Below the pieces are notes generated by a model that did not search any database, had not been told where the DNA came from, and saw only the letters and a program-made list of their open reading frames with translations. From Tepidimonas charontis (GTDB lineage Bacteria > Pseudomonadota > Gammaproteobacteria > Burkholderiales > Burkholderiaceae_C): 50,598 bases of DNA. Positions 1 through 8,581 of the stretch are shown here, piece by piece. The stretch lies in NCBI RefSeq assembly GCF_007556685.1, contig NZ_VJON01000017.1, positions 1-50,598 on the forward strand, written 5' to 3'. The stretch's first letter is position 1. Each line of letters begins with the position of its first letter. The position numbers and the translations under genes were made by a program.

Positions 1-139
1 GCGGGCGCGAGAGGAAGTAGTGCGAGCCCGACTCGATCAGGCGCAGCGCAAACGCGGTTTTGTCGACGTAGTAGTAGGCGTTGTCTTCGCGGATCTTGGC
101 GAAGGTCTGGATGCCGATGGGGAGCTTTTTGCGTGGCAT
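1..139 (-). CDS. AAA-ATPase-like / PD-(D/E)XK family protein, N-terminal fragment
   Basis: Only the first 46 codons are in the window; the gene runs off the left edge on the minus strand. The start is the ATG at 137-139, followed by the residues KLPIGIQTFAKIRE and then YYYVDKT and HYFLSRP. This is the characteristic opening of the AAA-ATPase-like domain (PF09820) that is usually followed by a C-terminal PD-(D/E)XK nuclease-like domain (DUF1703). Members are scattered accessory proteins of unknown function, common near mobile DNA. No clear ribosome binding site is visible. The Walker A motif expected just after the last visible residues lies outside the window. The family call is good from the N-terminus alone; function is unknown. 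Confidence 0.75.
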   Translation of the reverse strand, partial: MPRKKLPIGIQTFAKIREDNAYYYVDKTAFALRLIESGSHYFLSRP

Positions 140-252
140 ACGACGATTATGCTTGCTGCGTCGTAGGTGCCAACTTTGCCAGCGACCCGTCAGCTTGGGT
201 TCGACGGCATGCCCTTATCCCCAAAGGGGGAGCTCCGAAACGGGCACTGAGC

Positions 253-283
253 CTGCGTCACGATTGGATTGCAGATGACGCAG
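253..283 (-). other. inverted repeat just downstream of tRNA-Ser
   Basis: CTGCGTCA (253-260) and TGACGCAG (276-283) form a perfect 8-bp inverted repeat around a 15-nt loop. It begins 15 nt after the tRNA CCA end in the direction of tRNA transcription. No run of U follows, so it may be a processing or termination hairpin, or chance. Confidence 0.25.
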
Positions 284-297
284 CGCGACGCTTCATT

Positions 298-391
298 TGG
301 CGGAGTGAGAGGGATTCGAACCCTCGATACGGGTTTTAGCCCGTATACTCCCTTAGCAGGGGAGCACCTTCGGCCTCTCGGTCATCACTCC
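298..391 (-). tRNA. tRNA-Ser (anticodon GCT), CCA encoded
   Basis: Read on the minus strand, the sequence starts GGAGTGA at 391 and ends TCACTCC plus discriminator G at 301, giving a 7-bp acceptor stem, with CCA encoded at 298-300. The anticodon arm is CTCCC-CTGCTAA-GGGAG, so the anticodon is GCT and reads AGC/AGU serine codons. A long variable arm (TATACGGG pairing with CCCGTAT) marks a class II tRNA, as expected for serine. The T arm contains GGTTCGAATCC. It lies 60 nt downstream of lysC in the same direction and could be partly transcribed with it. Confidence 0.97.
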
Positions 392-451
392 TGGGCCACA
401 GCCAACATTATGCCCGAAGACCGCCGCGTTTGGGCGCGCAGCGGAGAAAAA

Positions 452-1735
452 TCACGCCCCCTGTAGGGTGTCCGCTGGCTGATCGAGATCGAACTCGCGA
501 TGCAGGGCGCGCACCGCCAGCTCCATGTACTTCTCGTCGATGACGACGGAGGTTTTGATCTCGGAAGTCGAAATCATCTGGATGTTGATGCCCTCCTGCG
601 CCAGGCAGCGGAACATGCGGCTGGCGACACCGACGTGGCTGCGCATGCCGATGCCAACGATGCTGACCTTGCAGATGCGCGCATCGCCCACCACGTCCGC
701 GGCACCCAAAGCCGGCACCACCTGCTGGCGCAGCACGTCCAGGGTGCGCGCCAAATCATTGCGGTGCACGGTGAAGCTGAAGTCGGTCTTGCCGTCCTTG
801 CTGACGTTTTGAATGATGACATCGACTTCGATGTTGGCGTCCGCCACGGCCCCCAGGATCTGGGCGGCGATACCAGGCTTGTCGGGCACCCCCAGCACGG
901 AGACCTTGGCTTCGTCACGGTTGAAGGCAATGCCGGAGACGACGGCTTGTTCCATGGATTCGTCTTCCTCGAAGGTGATGAGGGTGCCGGAGCGGGCTTC
1001 CTCGTGGATGTCGATGTCCCAGGGGGTAAAGCTGGACAGCACGCGGATGGGCACGCGATATTTGCCTGCGAACTCGACCGAGCGAATTTGCAAGACCTTC
1101 GAGCCCATGCTGGCCATCTCCAGCATTTCTTCGAAACTGATGCGCTGCAGACGCCGGGCTTCAGGCACGACGCGCGGATCGGTGGTGTAGACGCCGTCGA
1201 CGTCGGTGTAGATGAGGCACTCGTCGGCGTGGATGGCGGCGGCCACCGCAACCGCTGAGGTGTCGGAGCCTCCGCGCCCGAGTGTGGTGATGTTGCCGCC
1301 AGCGTCCACGCCCTGAAAGCCCGTGATGATGACGACCCTGCCCGCCGCCAGATCGGCGCGAATGCGTTGGTCGTCGATGGATTCGATACGCGCTTTGGTG
1401 TAGGCGCTGTTGGTGCGGATCGGCACTTGCCAGCCGCAGTAGGAAATCGCCTCGATGCCTTCGGCCTGCAGCGCAATGGCCAACAGCCCAACCGAGACCT
1501 GCTCGCCGGTGGCGGCCAGTTGGTCCAGCTCGCGGTAGTAGGCGTTGCCCGGCCGGGCGGGGGCGAGCTCCTTGGCCAGACCGAGCAGCCGGTTGGTTTC
1601 ACCGGCCATGGCGCTGGGCACCACGACCATTTGATGGCCAGCGCGCACCCATTTGGCGACTCGCTTGGCGACGTTGCGGATGCGCTCGGTCGACCCCATG
1701 CTGGTGCCGCCGTATTTGTGAACGATGAGTGCCAT
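452..1735 (-). CDS. lysC: aspartate kinase
   Basis: Phosphorylates L-aspartate, the first step toward lysine, methionine, threonine and diaminopimelate. The 427-residue product opens with IVHKYGGTSMG (residues 4-14), the aspartokinase nucleotide-binding signature, and has GRGGSDTSAVAVAAA and IYTDVDGVYTTDPR in the catalytic domain. Two ACT domains fill roughly residues 265-340 and 345-415 and are known in this family to mediate feedback inhibition by lysine and/or threonine. I chose the ATG at 1733-1735 because the family starts MALIVHKYGG; the open frame continues upstream without family similarity. No homoserine dehydrogenase domain is fused. Monocistronic, with tRNA-Ser downstream. Confidence 0.95.
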   Translation of the reverse strand: MALIVHKYGGTSMGSTERIRNVAKRVAKWVRAGHQMVVVPSAMAGETNRLLGLAKELAPARPGNAYYRELDQLAATGEQVSVGLLAIALQAEGIEAISYCGWQVPIRTNSAYTKARIESIDDQRIRADLAAGRVVIITGFQGVDAGGNITTLGRGGSDTSAVAVAAAIHADECLIYTDVDGVYTTDPRVVPEARRLQRISFEEMLEMASMGSKVLQIRSVEFAGKYRVPIRVLSSFTPWDIDIHEEARSGTLITFEEDESMEQAVVSGIAFNRDEAKVSVLGVPDKPGIAAQILGAVADANIEVDVIIQNVSKDGKTDFSFTVHRNDLARTLDVLRQQVVPALGAADVVGDARICKVSIVGIGMRSHVGVASRMFRCLAQEGINIQMISTSEIKTSVVIDEKYMELAVRALHREFDLDQPADTLQGA

Positions 1736-1877
1736 GCCTAGAATGTTTCGAGTCAGGCGCGCGGAACGCTGCGGCGCAATGGCAGTCCAACCGCTGCCGC
1801 CTGAAGGGAGTTGCGCTGTGTGGACCTTCGGCCTTTGCGCAGCTGTGGGAAAAACCCATCCATTATAAAGGATGGCA

Positions 1878-2078
1878 ATGGCTCGCTTTTTGATTACGCT
1901 GGGGTTGCTACTGGTGGCTGCCGGCTTGCTGTGGCCATGGCTCAGCCGCCTGCCGTGGGGACGACTGCCAGGGGATATCGCCATCGAGCGCGAGGGCTTC
2001 GGTTTTTATTTTCCGCTCGGCACCAGCCTGCTGATCTCGGTACTGTTATCGCTGCTGCTGTGGTGGTGGCGGCGTTGA
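1878..2078 (+). CDS. DUF2905 small membrane protein
   Basis: A 66-residue protein with two transmembrane segments: residues about 3-20 (FLITLGLLLVAAGLLWPW) and about 45-62 near the C-terminus (TSLLISVLLSLLLWWW). Between them is the conserved loop LGRLPGDI-type motif, here WGRLPGDIAIEREGFGFYFP, typical of DUF2905. The function of the family is unknown. The ATG at 1878 is preceded by AAAGGA at good spacing; an in-frame ATG at 1872 overlaps that site and is less likely. It is transcribed divergently from lysC and convergently with tilS. Confidence 0.85.
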   Translation: MARFLITLGLLLVAAGLLWPWLSRLPWGRLPGDIAIEREGFGFYFPLGTSLLISVLLSLLLWWWRR

Positions 2079-2093
2079 GGTCACAGGTGGCGG

Positions 2094-3113
2094 CTACGTG
2101 ACGGCAGCCGGCTTCCAATGGAGGTAGTCGCCCGCTCGCCACAAGGTGCCCTGCCCCAAGCGCAATTCGATGCGGTGGCCACGTGTGCGCGCGGCTGTGA
2201 TTTGTCGTGCCACCTCTTGCCACTGCGCGTCGCTGCCGCTGGCGCCGTGGCGCATTCGCAGCCAGTGCCGCAATGCATTGATCGCGCGCGCGCTGGACAA
2301 CGCGCGCAACGCCGTCAATGACGGCGGCTCGCCGATGTGCTGCAGATCCAAGGCCGCCAAGTCGTCGAGCAAGGTTTGTGCCTGCGCGGCATGGCGCGCG
2401 CTGCGGGCCACCGCCGCCCACGCACCCGGGCCGAACGTCGCCTCCCATGCGGGCAGCAAACGCTGCCGAATGCGGTTGCGCGTGTAGGCCGCACTGGTGT
2501 TGCTGGGGTCTTCCACCCATGGAACACCCGCAGCCGCCAAGGCTTGGCGCAGGGCCGCGCCGTCCAGTGCCAACAGTGGGCGACCGAAGGCCACGCCGTC
2601 GTGCCAGCGCAGCGCCGGCATCCCGGCCAGACCCGGCAGCCCCGCCCCACGGCTGAGCGCCAGCCACACCGTCTCGGCCTGGTCTTGGGCGTGGTGGCCG
2701 AGCAGGACGGCCGCCAATCGGTGGGTGCGCGCGGCCTCGGCCAGCGCCCGGTAACGGGCGCGCCGCGCCGCTTCCTCCGGGCTTTGGCGCGGTGCAGGCC
2801 GAGCCTGCACGTGCAGCACGGTCAGCGGCACCGCCAGCCGCGCGCACACTCTGGCGGCGTGGGCGGCAAACGTGTCGGCCGCCGCTTGCAACCCATGGTG
2901 CACATGCAGGGCGTGCACACGCTGCGGCCACACGGCGCACGCCGCCAGAAGCAGCGCGGTGGAGTCGGCGCCGCCGCTGAAGGCCACGCCGACGCCGTCC
3001 AGCCCCGTAGGGGCCACGGTTGACGCATGCTGCGCCCACCAGTGCGCCACGGCGGCGGTGATGCGAGCATCGACCGACCATGGCGGCGCAGCGACGGCAG
3101 CGGACAGCCGCAC
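2094..3113 (-). CDS. tilS: tRNA(Ile)-lysidine synthetase
   Basis: Converts the wobble C of the CAU-anticodon tRNA-Ile to lysidine, changing both amino acid and codon identity; normally essential. The N-type ATP pyrophosphatase P-loop SGGADSTALL lies at residues 46-55, followed by ALHVHHGL, the LLGHHAQDQAET motif and the conserved EDPSNTSAAYTRNRIR segment, all diagnostic of TilS. The start is uncertain: no ATG precedes the P-loop in a sensible position, so I chose GTG at 3111-3113, giving 339 residues and a 46-bp gap to accA. It reads in the same direction as accA and is probably in its transcript. The C-terminal substrate-binding region is short compared with E. coli TilS. Confidence 0.88.
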   Translation of the reverse strand: MRLSAAVAAPPWSVDARITAAVAHWWAQHASTVAPTGLDGVGVAFSGGADSTALLLAACAVWPQRVHALHVHHGLQAAADTFAAHAARVCARLAVPLTVLHVQARPAPRQSPEEAARRARYRALAEAARTHRLAAVLLGHHAQDQAETVWLALSRGAGLPGLAGMPALRWHDGVAFGRPLLALDGAALRQALAAAGVPWVEDPSNTSAAYTRNRIRQRLLPAWEATFGPGAWAAVARSARHAAQAQTLLDDLAALDLQHIGEPPSLTALRALSSARAINALRHWLRMRHGASGSDAQWQEVARQITAARTRGHRIELRLGQGTLWRAGDYLHWKPAAVT

Positions 3114-3159
3114 CGGAGACCTGACCGACCGTGCGGGCGCGGCGCGCCTGGCCTCACCC

Positions 3160-4137
3160 TCAACCGCGGGCGGCCTTGGTGTCGGTGAAGCGGCCGTGGG
3201 CGTTGAGGCGGGCATGGCGGCGCTCGATGAGGGCCGCGGGTTCCAGGTCGGCCAGCTGGCGCAGCGCCTCGGCCAACGCGCGCTTGAGCGAGGCGGCCAT
3301 CTGCTGCGGGTCACGGTGCGCGCCACCCACCGGCTCGTTGACGATCTTGTCGATCAAACCCAGCGCCTTGAGGCGGTGCGCCGTGATGCCGAGCGCCTCC
3401 GCAGCCTCCGGGGCCTTGTCGGCGGTCTTCCACAGAATCGAGGCGCAGCCCTCCGGAGAGATGACGGAATAAATGGCGTACTGCAGCATCAACACCTGGT
3501 CGGCCACGGCAATGGCCAGCGCCCCACCGGAGCCGCCTTCGCCGATGATGGTGCTGATGATCGGCACCTCCAGTTGCGCCATCTCGTAGATGTTGCGGCC
3601 AATCGCTTCGGATTGGCCCCGCTCCTCGGCGTCGATGCCCGGGTAGGCGCCGGGTGTATCCACGAAGGTGAACACCGGCAGGCGAAATTTTTCGGCCAGC
3701 TTCATCAGGCGCAGGGCTTTGCGGTAACCCTCGGGCTTGCTCATGCCAAAGTTGCGCAGCGCGCGCTCCTTGGTGTCGCGGCCTTTTTGGTGTCCGATCA
3801 CCATGCACGGCTGGCCATTGAAGCGCGCCAGCCCACCGACGATGCTCTGGTCATCACCAAAGTGACGGTCGCCGTGCAGCTCCACCCAGTGGGTGAAGAT
3901 GGCGCGCACATAGTCCAGCGTGTAGGGGCGGTCGCTGTGGCGAGCGATCTTGGTCACCTGCCACGGGGTGAGCTTGCTGTAGATGTCCTTGGTGAGCTGC
4001 TGGCTCTTCTGGCTGAGCCGCTCGATCTCCTCGGAAATGTCCACCGCCGACTCGGACTGCACATAGCGCAGCTCTTCGATCTTGCTTTCGAGTTCGGCGA
4101 TGGGCTGCTCGAAGTCGAGAAAATTGCGTTTGGCCAA
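3160..4137 (-). CDS. accA: acetyl-CoA carboxylase carboxyltransferase subunit alpha
   Basis: The alpha half of the carboxyltransferase that moves the carboxyl group from biotin to acetyl-CoA to make malonyl-CoA for fatty acid synthesis; works with AccD (not in this window). The 325-residue length is normal. Diagnostic motifs are [20 protein letters not shown] and [19 protein letters not shown], which build the acyl-CoA pocket. The start is a TTG at 4135-4137, chosen because AGGAGG lies 6 nt upstream and the family begins with (M)[12 protein letters not shown]; the open frame upstream of it shows no similarity. Part of a minus-strand series cysS, glycosylase, accA, tilS. Confidence 0.95.
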   Translation of the reverse strand: MAKRNFLDFEQPIAELESKIEELRYVQSESAVDISEEIERLSQKSQQLTKDIYSKLTPWQVTKIARHSDRPYTLDYVRAIFTHWVELHGDRHFGDDQSIVGGLARFNGQPCMVIGHQKGRDTKERALRNFGMSKPEGYRKALRLMKLAEKFRLPVFTFVDTPGAYPGIDAEERGQSEAIGRNIYEMAQLEVPIISTIIGEGGSGGALAIAVADQVLMLQYAIYSVISPEGCASILWKTADKAPEAAEALGITAHRLKALGLIDKIVNEPVGGAHRDPQQMAASLKRALAEALRQLADLEPAALIERRHARLNAHGRFTDTKAARG

Positions 4138-4209
4138 GTTGCGCCTCCTACTCAGGGGAGTGTGCGGGGCACACACACGCTGGCCGCGGACGGCGCGCGC
4201 CGCGGCCCC

Positions 4210-4908
4210 TCAATACGCCACTGGAATCGGATCCAGCGAGCGCCAAATATACCAAGTCGCGACGCTGCGATACGGGACCCAGGCGGCCGCGACTTCGCGC
4301 GCGTCGCTGCGGCTGACCGGCTCGCCGGAGAAGTAGGCCTGGCTGATGCCACGGATCAGCCCGACGTCGTCCAGCGGCAGCACGTTGGGCCGCAGCAGAT
4401 GAAAAATCAAAAACATCTCTGCCGTCCAGCGGCCGATGCCGCGGATCGCGATCAATTCGCGAATGATGGCTTCGTCGTCGCGCTGCTGCCAGGCCGCCGG
4501 GTCGATGCGCCCATCGGCGAAATGACGCGCCAGGTCGAGCAGGTATTCGATCTTGCGCGCGCTCAAGCCCGCTGCACGCAGCGCCTGGGGCGAGCAGGCC
4601 AGCAGCGGCACGGGCGCACAGGTGCCCAGCACCGCTTGCAGCCGGTCCCACACGGCCTGGGCTGCCTTGACCGAGATCTGCTGCCCCACGACGCTACGCG
4701 CCAGCGTGGTGAAGGCGTCCCCGCGCGACTGCAGGCAGTCACCGGGAAATTGCGGGATGAGGCGCGCCAGCACCCGGTCATGCGCCATCAGGTGGGCGCA
4801 GGCATCGCTCCAGTAGGACGGCGTGACGCAGCCCGCGCGACCGCCGCTGCAGCGGCCGCCGCCAGCGGGCGCTGGTGGCGCCACCGTTGCCGGCCACACC
4901 GCCGTCAT
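4210..4908 (-). CDS. DNA-3-methyladenine glycosylase II (AlkA-type HhH-GPD)
   Basis: Removes 3-methyladenine and other alkylated bases to start base excision repair. The 232-residue protein is the short bacterial AlkA form, lacking the AdaA-type regulatory domain. The helix-hairpin-helix is at residues 152-163 ([12 protein letters not shown]) and is followed by the catalytic-aspartate region PLDDVG (Asp180/Asp181). [13 protein letters not shown] at residues 71-83 is another conserved block. The ATG at 4906-4908 overlaps the cysS stop as ATGA, so it is translationally coupled to cysS, a common arrangement in Burkholderiales. accA follows 72 bp downstream. Confidence 0.92.
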   Translation of the reverse strand: MTAVWPATVAPPAPAGGGRCSGGRAGCVTPSYWSDACAHLMAHDRVLARLIPQFPGDCLQSRGDAFTTLARSVVGQQISVKAAQAVWDRLQAVLGTCAPVPLLACSPQALRAAGLSARKIEYLLDLARHFADGRIDPAAWQQRDDEAIIRELIAIRGIGRWTAEMFLIFHLLRPNVLPLDDVGLIRGISQAYFSGEPVSRSDAREVAAAWVPYRSVATWYIWRSLDPIPVAY

Positions 4909-6281
4909 GCGCGCTCCCACGTCGTGCCTTGCGGGCCATCCTTGAGGATGACACCTTGGGCGGCAAGCTCAGCACGAATGCGGTCGGCGGTGGCGAAGTC
5001 GCGCGCCGCTTTGGCCGCGGCGCGCTCGGCGATGCGTTGCGCGATCGTGGCTTCGTCCACGCCGGATCCAGACCGCAAAAAGGCCTCTGGGGCCTGTTGC
5101 AGCACGCCCAGCGTCGCGCCCAGCGCGCGCAGCAGACCGCTCAAATGCGCATCGCGCGTGCGGTTGACTTGCGCCGCCAGCTCGAACAGGACGGCCACCG
5201 CCTCGGGTGTGCCGAAATCTTCGTCCATCGCCGCTTTGAAGCGCGCTGCGTGCGGCTCGGCCCAGTCGATGACGACGCCCTCGGCCGGCGGCACGTGGTG
5301 CAGCGTGGTGTAGAGCCGCTTGAGCGCCGCGCGCGCGTCTTCGAGGTGGGCATCGCTGTAGTTCAATGGGCTGCGGTAGTGCGCGCGCACGATGAAGAAG
5401 CGCACCGTCTCGGCGTCGAATTTTTGCAACACCTCGCGGATGGTGAAAAAATTGCCCAGGCTCTTGGACATCTTTTCGTTGTCCACCCGCACGAAGCCGT
5501 TGTGCATCCAGATCTGCGCCAGCGGCCGGCCAGTGGCGCCCTCACTCTGGGCGATTTCGTTTTCGTGGTGGGGAAACTGCAAGTCGGCGCCACCACCATG
5601 AATGTCGAAGCTCTCGCCCAACAGCGCGCAACTCATCGCCGAGCACTCGATGTGCCACCCCGGGCGTCCCGGGCCGTACGGGCTGGGCCATTGCGCTTCG
5701 GCCGGTTCCTCGGGCTTGGCCGCTTTCCACAGGACGAAATCGAGCGGGTCGCGCTTGCCGTCGCCGACCGCGACGCGCTCACCGGCACGCAGCTCGTCCA
5801 GGCTTTTGCCCGAGAGCTTGCCGTAGCCAGGGAAAGCGCGCACGGCGTAATTGACGTCGCCGTTGGCGCTGCGGTAGGCCAGGCCCTTGGCTTCGAGCCG
5901 GCCGATGAGGCCCAGCATCTGTGGCACGTAGTCGGTGGCACGCGGCTCGGCGCTGGGGCGCTCGATGCCCAACGCGTCGGCATCCTCGTGCAGCGCAGCA
6001 ATCATGCGATCGGTGAGATGACGGATGGTTTCACCGTTTTGCAGCGCACGCGCGATGATCTTGTCGTCGATATCGGTGATGTTGCGCACGTAGGTGACGC
6101 GATAACCGCTGGCCTTGAGCCAGCGCTGCACGACGTCGAACGCCACCATGGAGCGCGCGTGCCCCAGGTGGCACAGGTCGTACACCGTCATGCCACAGAC
6201 GTACATGCGGACGTGGCCAGGCTCCAATGGCACGAACGGATCGAGCCGTCGGGTCAGCGAGTTATAAATGCGCAAGGTCAT
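4905..6281 (-). CDS. cysS: cysteinyl-tRNA synthetase
   Basis: Charges tRNA-Cys with cysteine. The 458-residue class I synthetase has the HIGH-type motif HLGH at residues 38-41 and KMSKS at 270-274. The zinc ligands that recognise the cysteine thiol are present: Cys29, Cys213, His238 and Glu242 (in [17 protein letters not shown] and FPHHENE). The start ATG at 6279-6281 gives the family N-terminus [12 protein letters not shown]; a longer open frame upstream lacks similarity. The gene is divergent from the TPR gene and heads the cysS-glycosylase pair. Confidence 0.97.
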   Translation of the reverse strand: MTLRIYNSLTRRLDPFVPLEPGHVRMYVCGMTVYDLCHLGHARSMVAFDVVQRWLKASGYRVTYVRNITDIDDKIIARALQNGETIRHLTDRMIAALHEDADALGIERPSAEPRATDYVPQMLGLIGRLEAKGLAYRSANGDVNYAVRAFPGYGKLSGKSLDELRAGERVAVGDGKRDPLDFVLWKAAKPEEPAEAQWPSPYGPGRPGWHIECSAMSCALLGESFDIHGGGADLQFPHHENEIAQSEGATGRPLAQIWMHNGFVRVDNEKMSKSLGNFFTIREVLQKFDAETVRFFIVRAHYRSPLNYSDAHLEDARAALKRLYTTLHHVPPAEGVVIDWAEPHAARFKAAMDEDFGTPEAVAVLFELAAQVNRTRDAHLSGLLRALGATLGVLQQAPEAFLRSGSGVDEATIAQRIAERAAAKAARDFATADRIRAELAAQGVILKDGPQGTTWERA

Positions 6282-6317
6282 GGGCGGGCAGGGCCGTGCC
6301 CACCGAGGGGCGCGGGC

Positions 6318-6323
6318 TACAAT
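6318..6323 (+). promoter_or_regulatory. -10-like box upstream of the TPR gene
   Basis: TACAAT, followed by C, lies 29 nt before the ATG at 6352 in the 70-bp divergent region shared with cysS. No good -35 hexamer is visible 16-18 bp upstream, so the promoter is tentative. Confidence 0.35.
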
Positions 6324-6351
6324 CATTCGCAAAGGCGCGTATTGTGCACCG

Positions 6352-7026
6352 ATGATTCACCGCTTTCATCCCCCTTTGTTCGCGCGTGCTGCGGCGCTGC
6401 CGGGGCGGCCTGGTTGCCGGGCCGCCGCCTGGCTGTTGGCCGCGCTGCTGCCCGCCGCCGCATGGGCTCAGGGTGCGGCGTCCACCGACGCCCGCGCGCC
6501 GGCACCGGCCACGGCAGGCTCACCGGCGAGCGTTCACGCCCCGACACCAGCGGATCCTCCTGCAGCGGCGGCGCCCTACGCCGAGATACGGCGCTTGATC
6601 GGTGCCGGTGAGTGGGACGCGGCGCATGAGCGGCTGCAGAGCTGGCTGCAGCAGCGTCCCCAAGACGCCCAGGCCCGCCTGTTGCTGGGCGTGGTGCTGG
6701 CCGGCCGTGGCGACAGCGACTCCGCCCAGACCGTGTACGAGGCGCTGACACGCGACCACCCGGAGCTGCCCGAGCCGTACAACAATCTGGCGGTGCTGCA
6801 CGCCGCCGCTGGCCGCTTGCCCGAGGCGCGCGCTGCCCTGGAGACCGCGCTGCGCTTTCACCCCGACTACGCGATCGCACACCGCAACCTGGGTGATGTG
6901 TATGCGCAACTGGCTCTGGGCCATTGGCAGCGAGCGCTGGCGCTGCAACCCGAGACGCCGCGGTTGGCCGCGCGTGCGCAGCAGCTGCGCGCGTTGCTGC
7001 AAGTCTCCTCCGGAGAGGACCGATGA
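6352..7026 (+). CDS. exported tetratricopeptide-repeat protein
   Basis: A 224-residue protein. Residues 1-39 form a signal peptide with a hydrophobic core [16 protein letters not shown] and a likely cleavage after AWA. An Ala/Pro-rich linker (about 40-75) follows, then about three TPR-like helical pairs between residues 80 and 190, for example [23 protein letters not shown] and the [21 protein letters not shown] block. It probably acts in the periplasm as a protein-binding scaffold; no specific partner can be named. The ATG at 6352 is preferred over upstream in-frame starts because only it places the signal peptide at the N-terminus. The stop overlaps the next start as ATGA, so it is coupled to the cyclophilin. 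Confidence 0.82.
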   Translation: MIHRFHPPLFARAAALPGRPGCRAAAWLLAALLPAAAWAQGAASTDARAPAPATAGSPASVHAPTPADPPAAAAPYAEIRRLIGAGEWDAAHERLQSWLQQRPQDAQARLLLGVVLAGRGDSDSAQTVYEALTRDHPELPEPYNNLAVLHAAAGRLPEARAALETALRFHPDYAIAHRNLGDVYAQLALGHWQRALALQPETPRLAARAQQLRALLQVSSGEDR

Positions 7027-7697
7027 ATCGGCGCCAATGGCTGGCTTTGACCGGCGGCGCCGGCGCGGCGGTCATGCTGGCGGCGTGGGCGCAAACCCAT
7101 GCCCGCTCCGGTGCAGCGGCGCCGACGTCCCCCTCCCCTTCCCCAACCCCGGCGGGGCCTCGCCCCGCCCCTGCTGGAGCTTCTGTCGTGAATCCTCGTG
7201 TCGAACTGCACATCGCCGGCCGCGGCGTCATCACCCTGGAACTGGACGCCGAGCGCGCGCCCAAGACGGTGGAAAATTTCCTTGCCTATGTGCGCGACGG
7301 CCACTACGACGGCACGATTTTTCACCGCGTCATCGACGGCTTCATGATCCAGGGCGGCGGCTTCGGGCCCGGCATGAAGCAAAAGCCCACCCGCGCCCCG
7401 ATCGAAAACGAGGCCGCCAACGGCCTGAAAAACGAGCGCTACACCATTGCCATGGCGCGTACGCAAGCGCCGCACTCGGCCACGGCGCAGTTTTTCATCA
7501 ATGTGGCCGACAACGACTTTCTCAACCACACCGCCCCCACCCTGCAGGGCTGGGGTTACGCCGTGTTCGGCCGCGTGGTCCAAGGCGAAGCGGTGGTGGA
7601 TGGCATCCGCACCGTGCGCACCGGCCGCCGCGGCTTTCACGATGACGTGCCGCTGGAGGACGTGGTCATCACAAAGGCGGTGGTGGTGACGCCCTGA
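7023..7697 (+). CDS. cyclophilin-type peptidyl-prolyl isomerase with exported leader
   Basis: Catalyses cis-trans isomerisation of Xaa-Pro bonds. The C-terminal 168 residues are a complete bacterial cyclophilin: [47 protein letters not shown] and GYAVFGRVV contain the active-site Arg, Phe, Gln and Phe. The N-terminus is [14 protein letters not shown] followed by a hydrophobic stretch ending AAWAQTHA, resembling a twin-arginine signal, then a Pro-rich linker to about residue 55. The conserved domain itself looks like the cytoplasmic PpiB type. An in-frame GTG at 7188, preceded by GGAG, could start a 169-residue cytoplasmic form. The ATG overlaps the TPR stop. Whether one or both forms are made is not known. 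Confidence 0.88.
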   Translation: MNRRQWLALTGGAGAAVMLAAWAQTHARSGAAAPTSPSPSPTPAGPRPAPAGASVVNPRVELHIAGRGVITLELDAERAPKTVENFLAYVRDGHYDGTIFHRVIDGFMIQGGGFGPGMKQKPTRAPIENEAANGLKNERYTIAMARTQAPHSATAQFFINVADNDFLNHTAPTLQGWGYAVFGRVVQGEAVVDGIRTVRTGRRGFHDDVPLEDVVITKAVVVTP

Positions 7698-7707
7698 ACG
7701 GGGCCCC

Positions 7708-8511
7708 ATGGCAGCGCCGTTCTTGCTTCGCGCGCCTGCCACCTGGCAACGGGTGGCGTGTCTGTCCGACGTGCATCTGCACTCCGCCGACCCCGACACC
7801 GCCCAACTTTGGCAGCGTACGCTGCAGCGCCTGGCCGCCGATGCGATGTTCGTGCTGGGCGATTTGTTCGAAGCCTGGGTGGGTGACGACGCACTACGCG
7901 CCGATCCCGCGCTGGATGCCGACGTAGCGCTGATGCAGTGGGCGGCCGGGGTGTTGGCGCAGACGGCGTCGCGCATGCCGGTGTACGTGATGCACGGCAA
8001 CCGTGATTTTTTGCTGGGGGTGGGGTTTGCCGCTGCCACGGGTGCGACTTTGCTGCCCGACCCGACCGTGCTGTCCCTTGGCCGCACGCGCTGGCTGCTC
8101 AGTCATGGCGATGCTTGGTGTACCGACGACACCGACTACCAACGATTTCGCGCCGAAGTACGGGCGCCCGCATGGCAACGGGCGTTTCTGGCGCGCCCGC
8201 TGGCCCAGCGGCTCCGCCAAGCGCGCGCCATGCGGCAAGACAGCCGCACCCATCAAGCCGCCCGCGCGGCTGCCCGTGAGCCGCCCAGCGACGTCGACCC
8301 CGCCGTCGTTGCCCAGGCCTGCCGCGCCGCCGGTGCCAGTGGCGTGGTGCATGGACACACCCACCGTCCGGCCGCCCACAGGCTGGGTGACGGCACGGCG
8401 CGCCTGGTGCTGAGTGATTGGCACGCCGGCGCCCGTCCACCGCGCGCCGAAGTGCTGTTGCTCGATGGCGCCGGCGGCTGGCAAGTGCAGCGCATCGCAG
8501 ACCTCGTATGA
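7708..8511 (+). CDS. lpxH: UDP-2,3-diacylglucosamine diphosphatase
   Basis: Hydrolyses UDP-2,3-diacylglucosamine to lipid X and UMP at the inner membrane in lipid A synthesis. The 267-residue protein is a calcineurin-like metallophosphatase with all metal-binding motifs in order: LSDVHL (Asp21, His23), GDLFEAWVGDD (Asp52, Asp61), HGNRDF (Asn98), SHGD (His133) and HGHTHRPA (His215, His217). The length is slightly above the usual 240. It follows the cyclophilin gene by 10 bp, as in many Burkholderiales, so it is likely in the same operon. Confidence 0.94.
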   Translation: MAAPFLLRAPATWQRVACLSDVHLHSADPDTAQLWQRTLQRLAADAMFVLGDLFEAWVGDDALRADPALDADVALMQWAAGVLAQTASRMPVYVMHGNRDFLLGVGFAAATGATLLPDPTVLSLGRTRWLLSHGDAWCTDDTDYQRFRAEVRAPAWQRAFLARPLAQRLRQARAMRQDSRTHQAARAAAREPPSDVDPAVVAQACRAAGASGVVHGHTHRPAAHRLGDGTARLVLSDWHAGARPPRAEVLLLDGAGGWQVQRIADLV

Positions 8512-8581
8512 GGCGGCGGCGCGCACACGGGCCAGCACGCACCGCGCGGCAGTGCAGAGGCAGCGGCGGAGGTTCGGCGCC

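Noticed and set aside
2872-5313. Plus-strand open frame of 813 codons antisense to tilS, accA, the glycosylase and cysS
   Set aside because: Composition is Arg/Ala/His-rich as expected from the antisense of GC-rich genes, and the minus-strand genes are certain.
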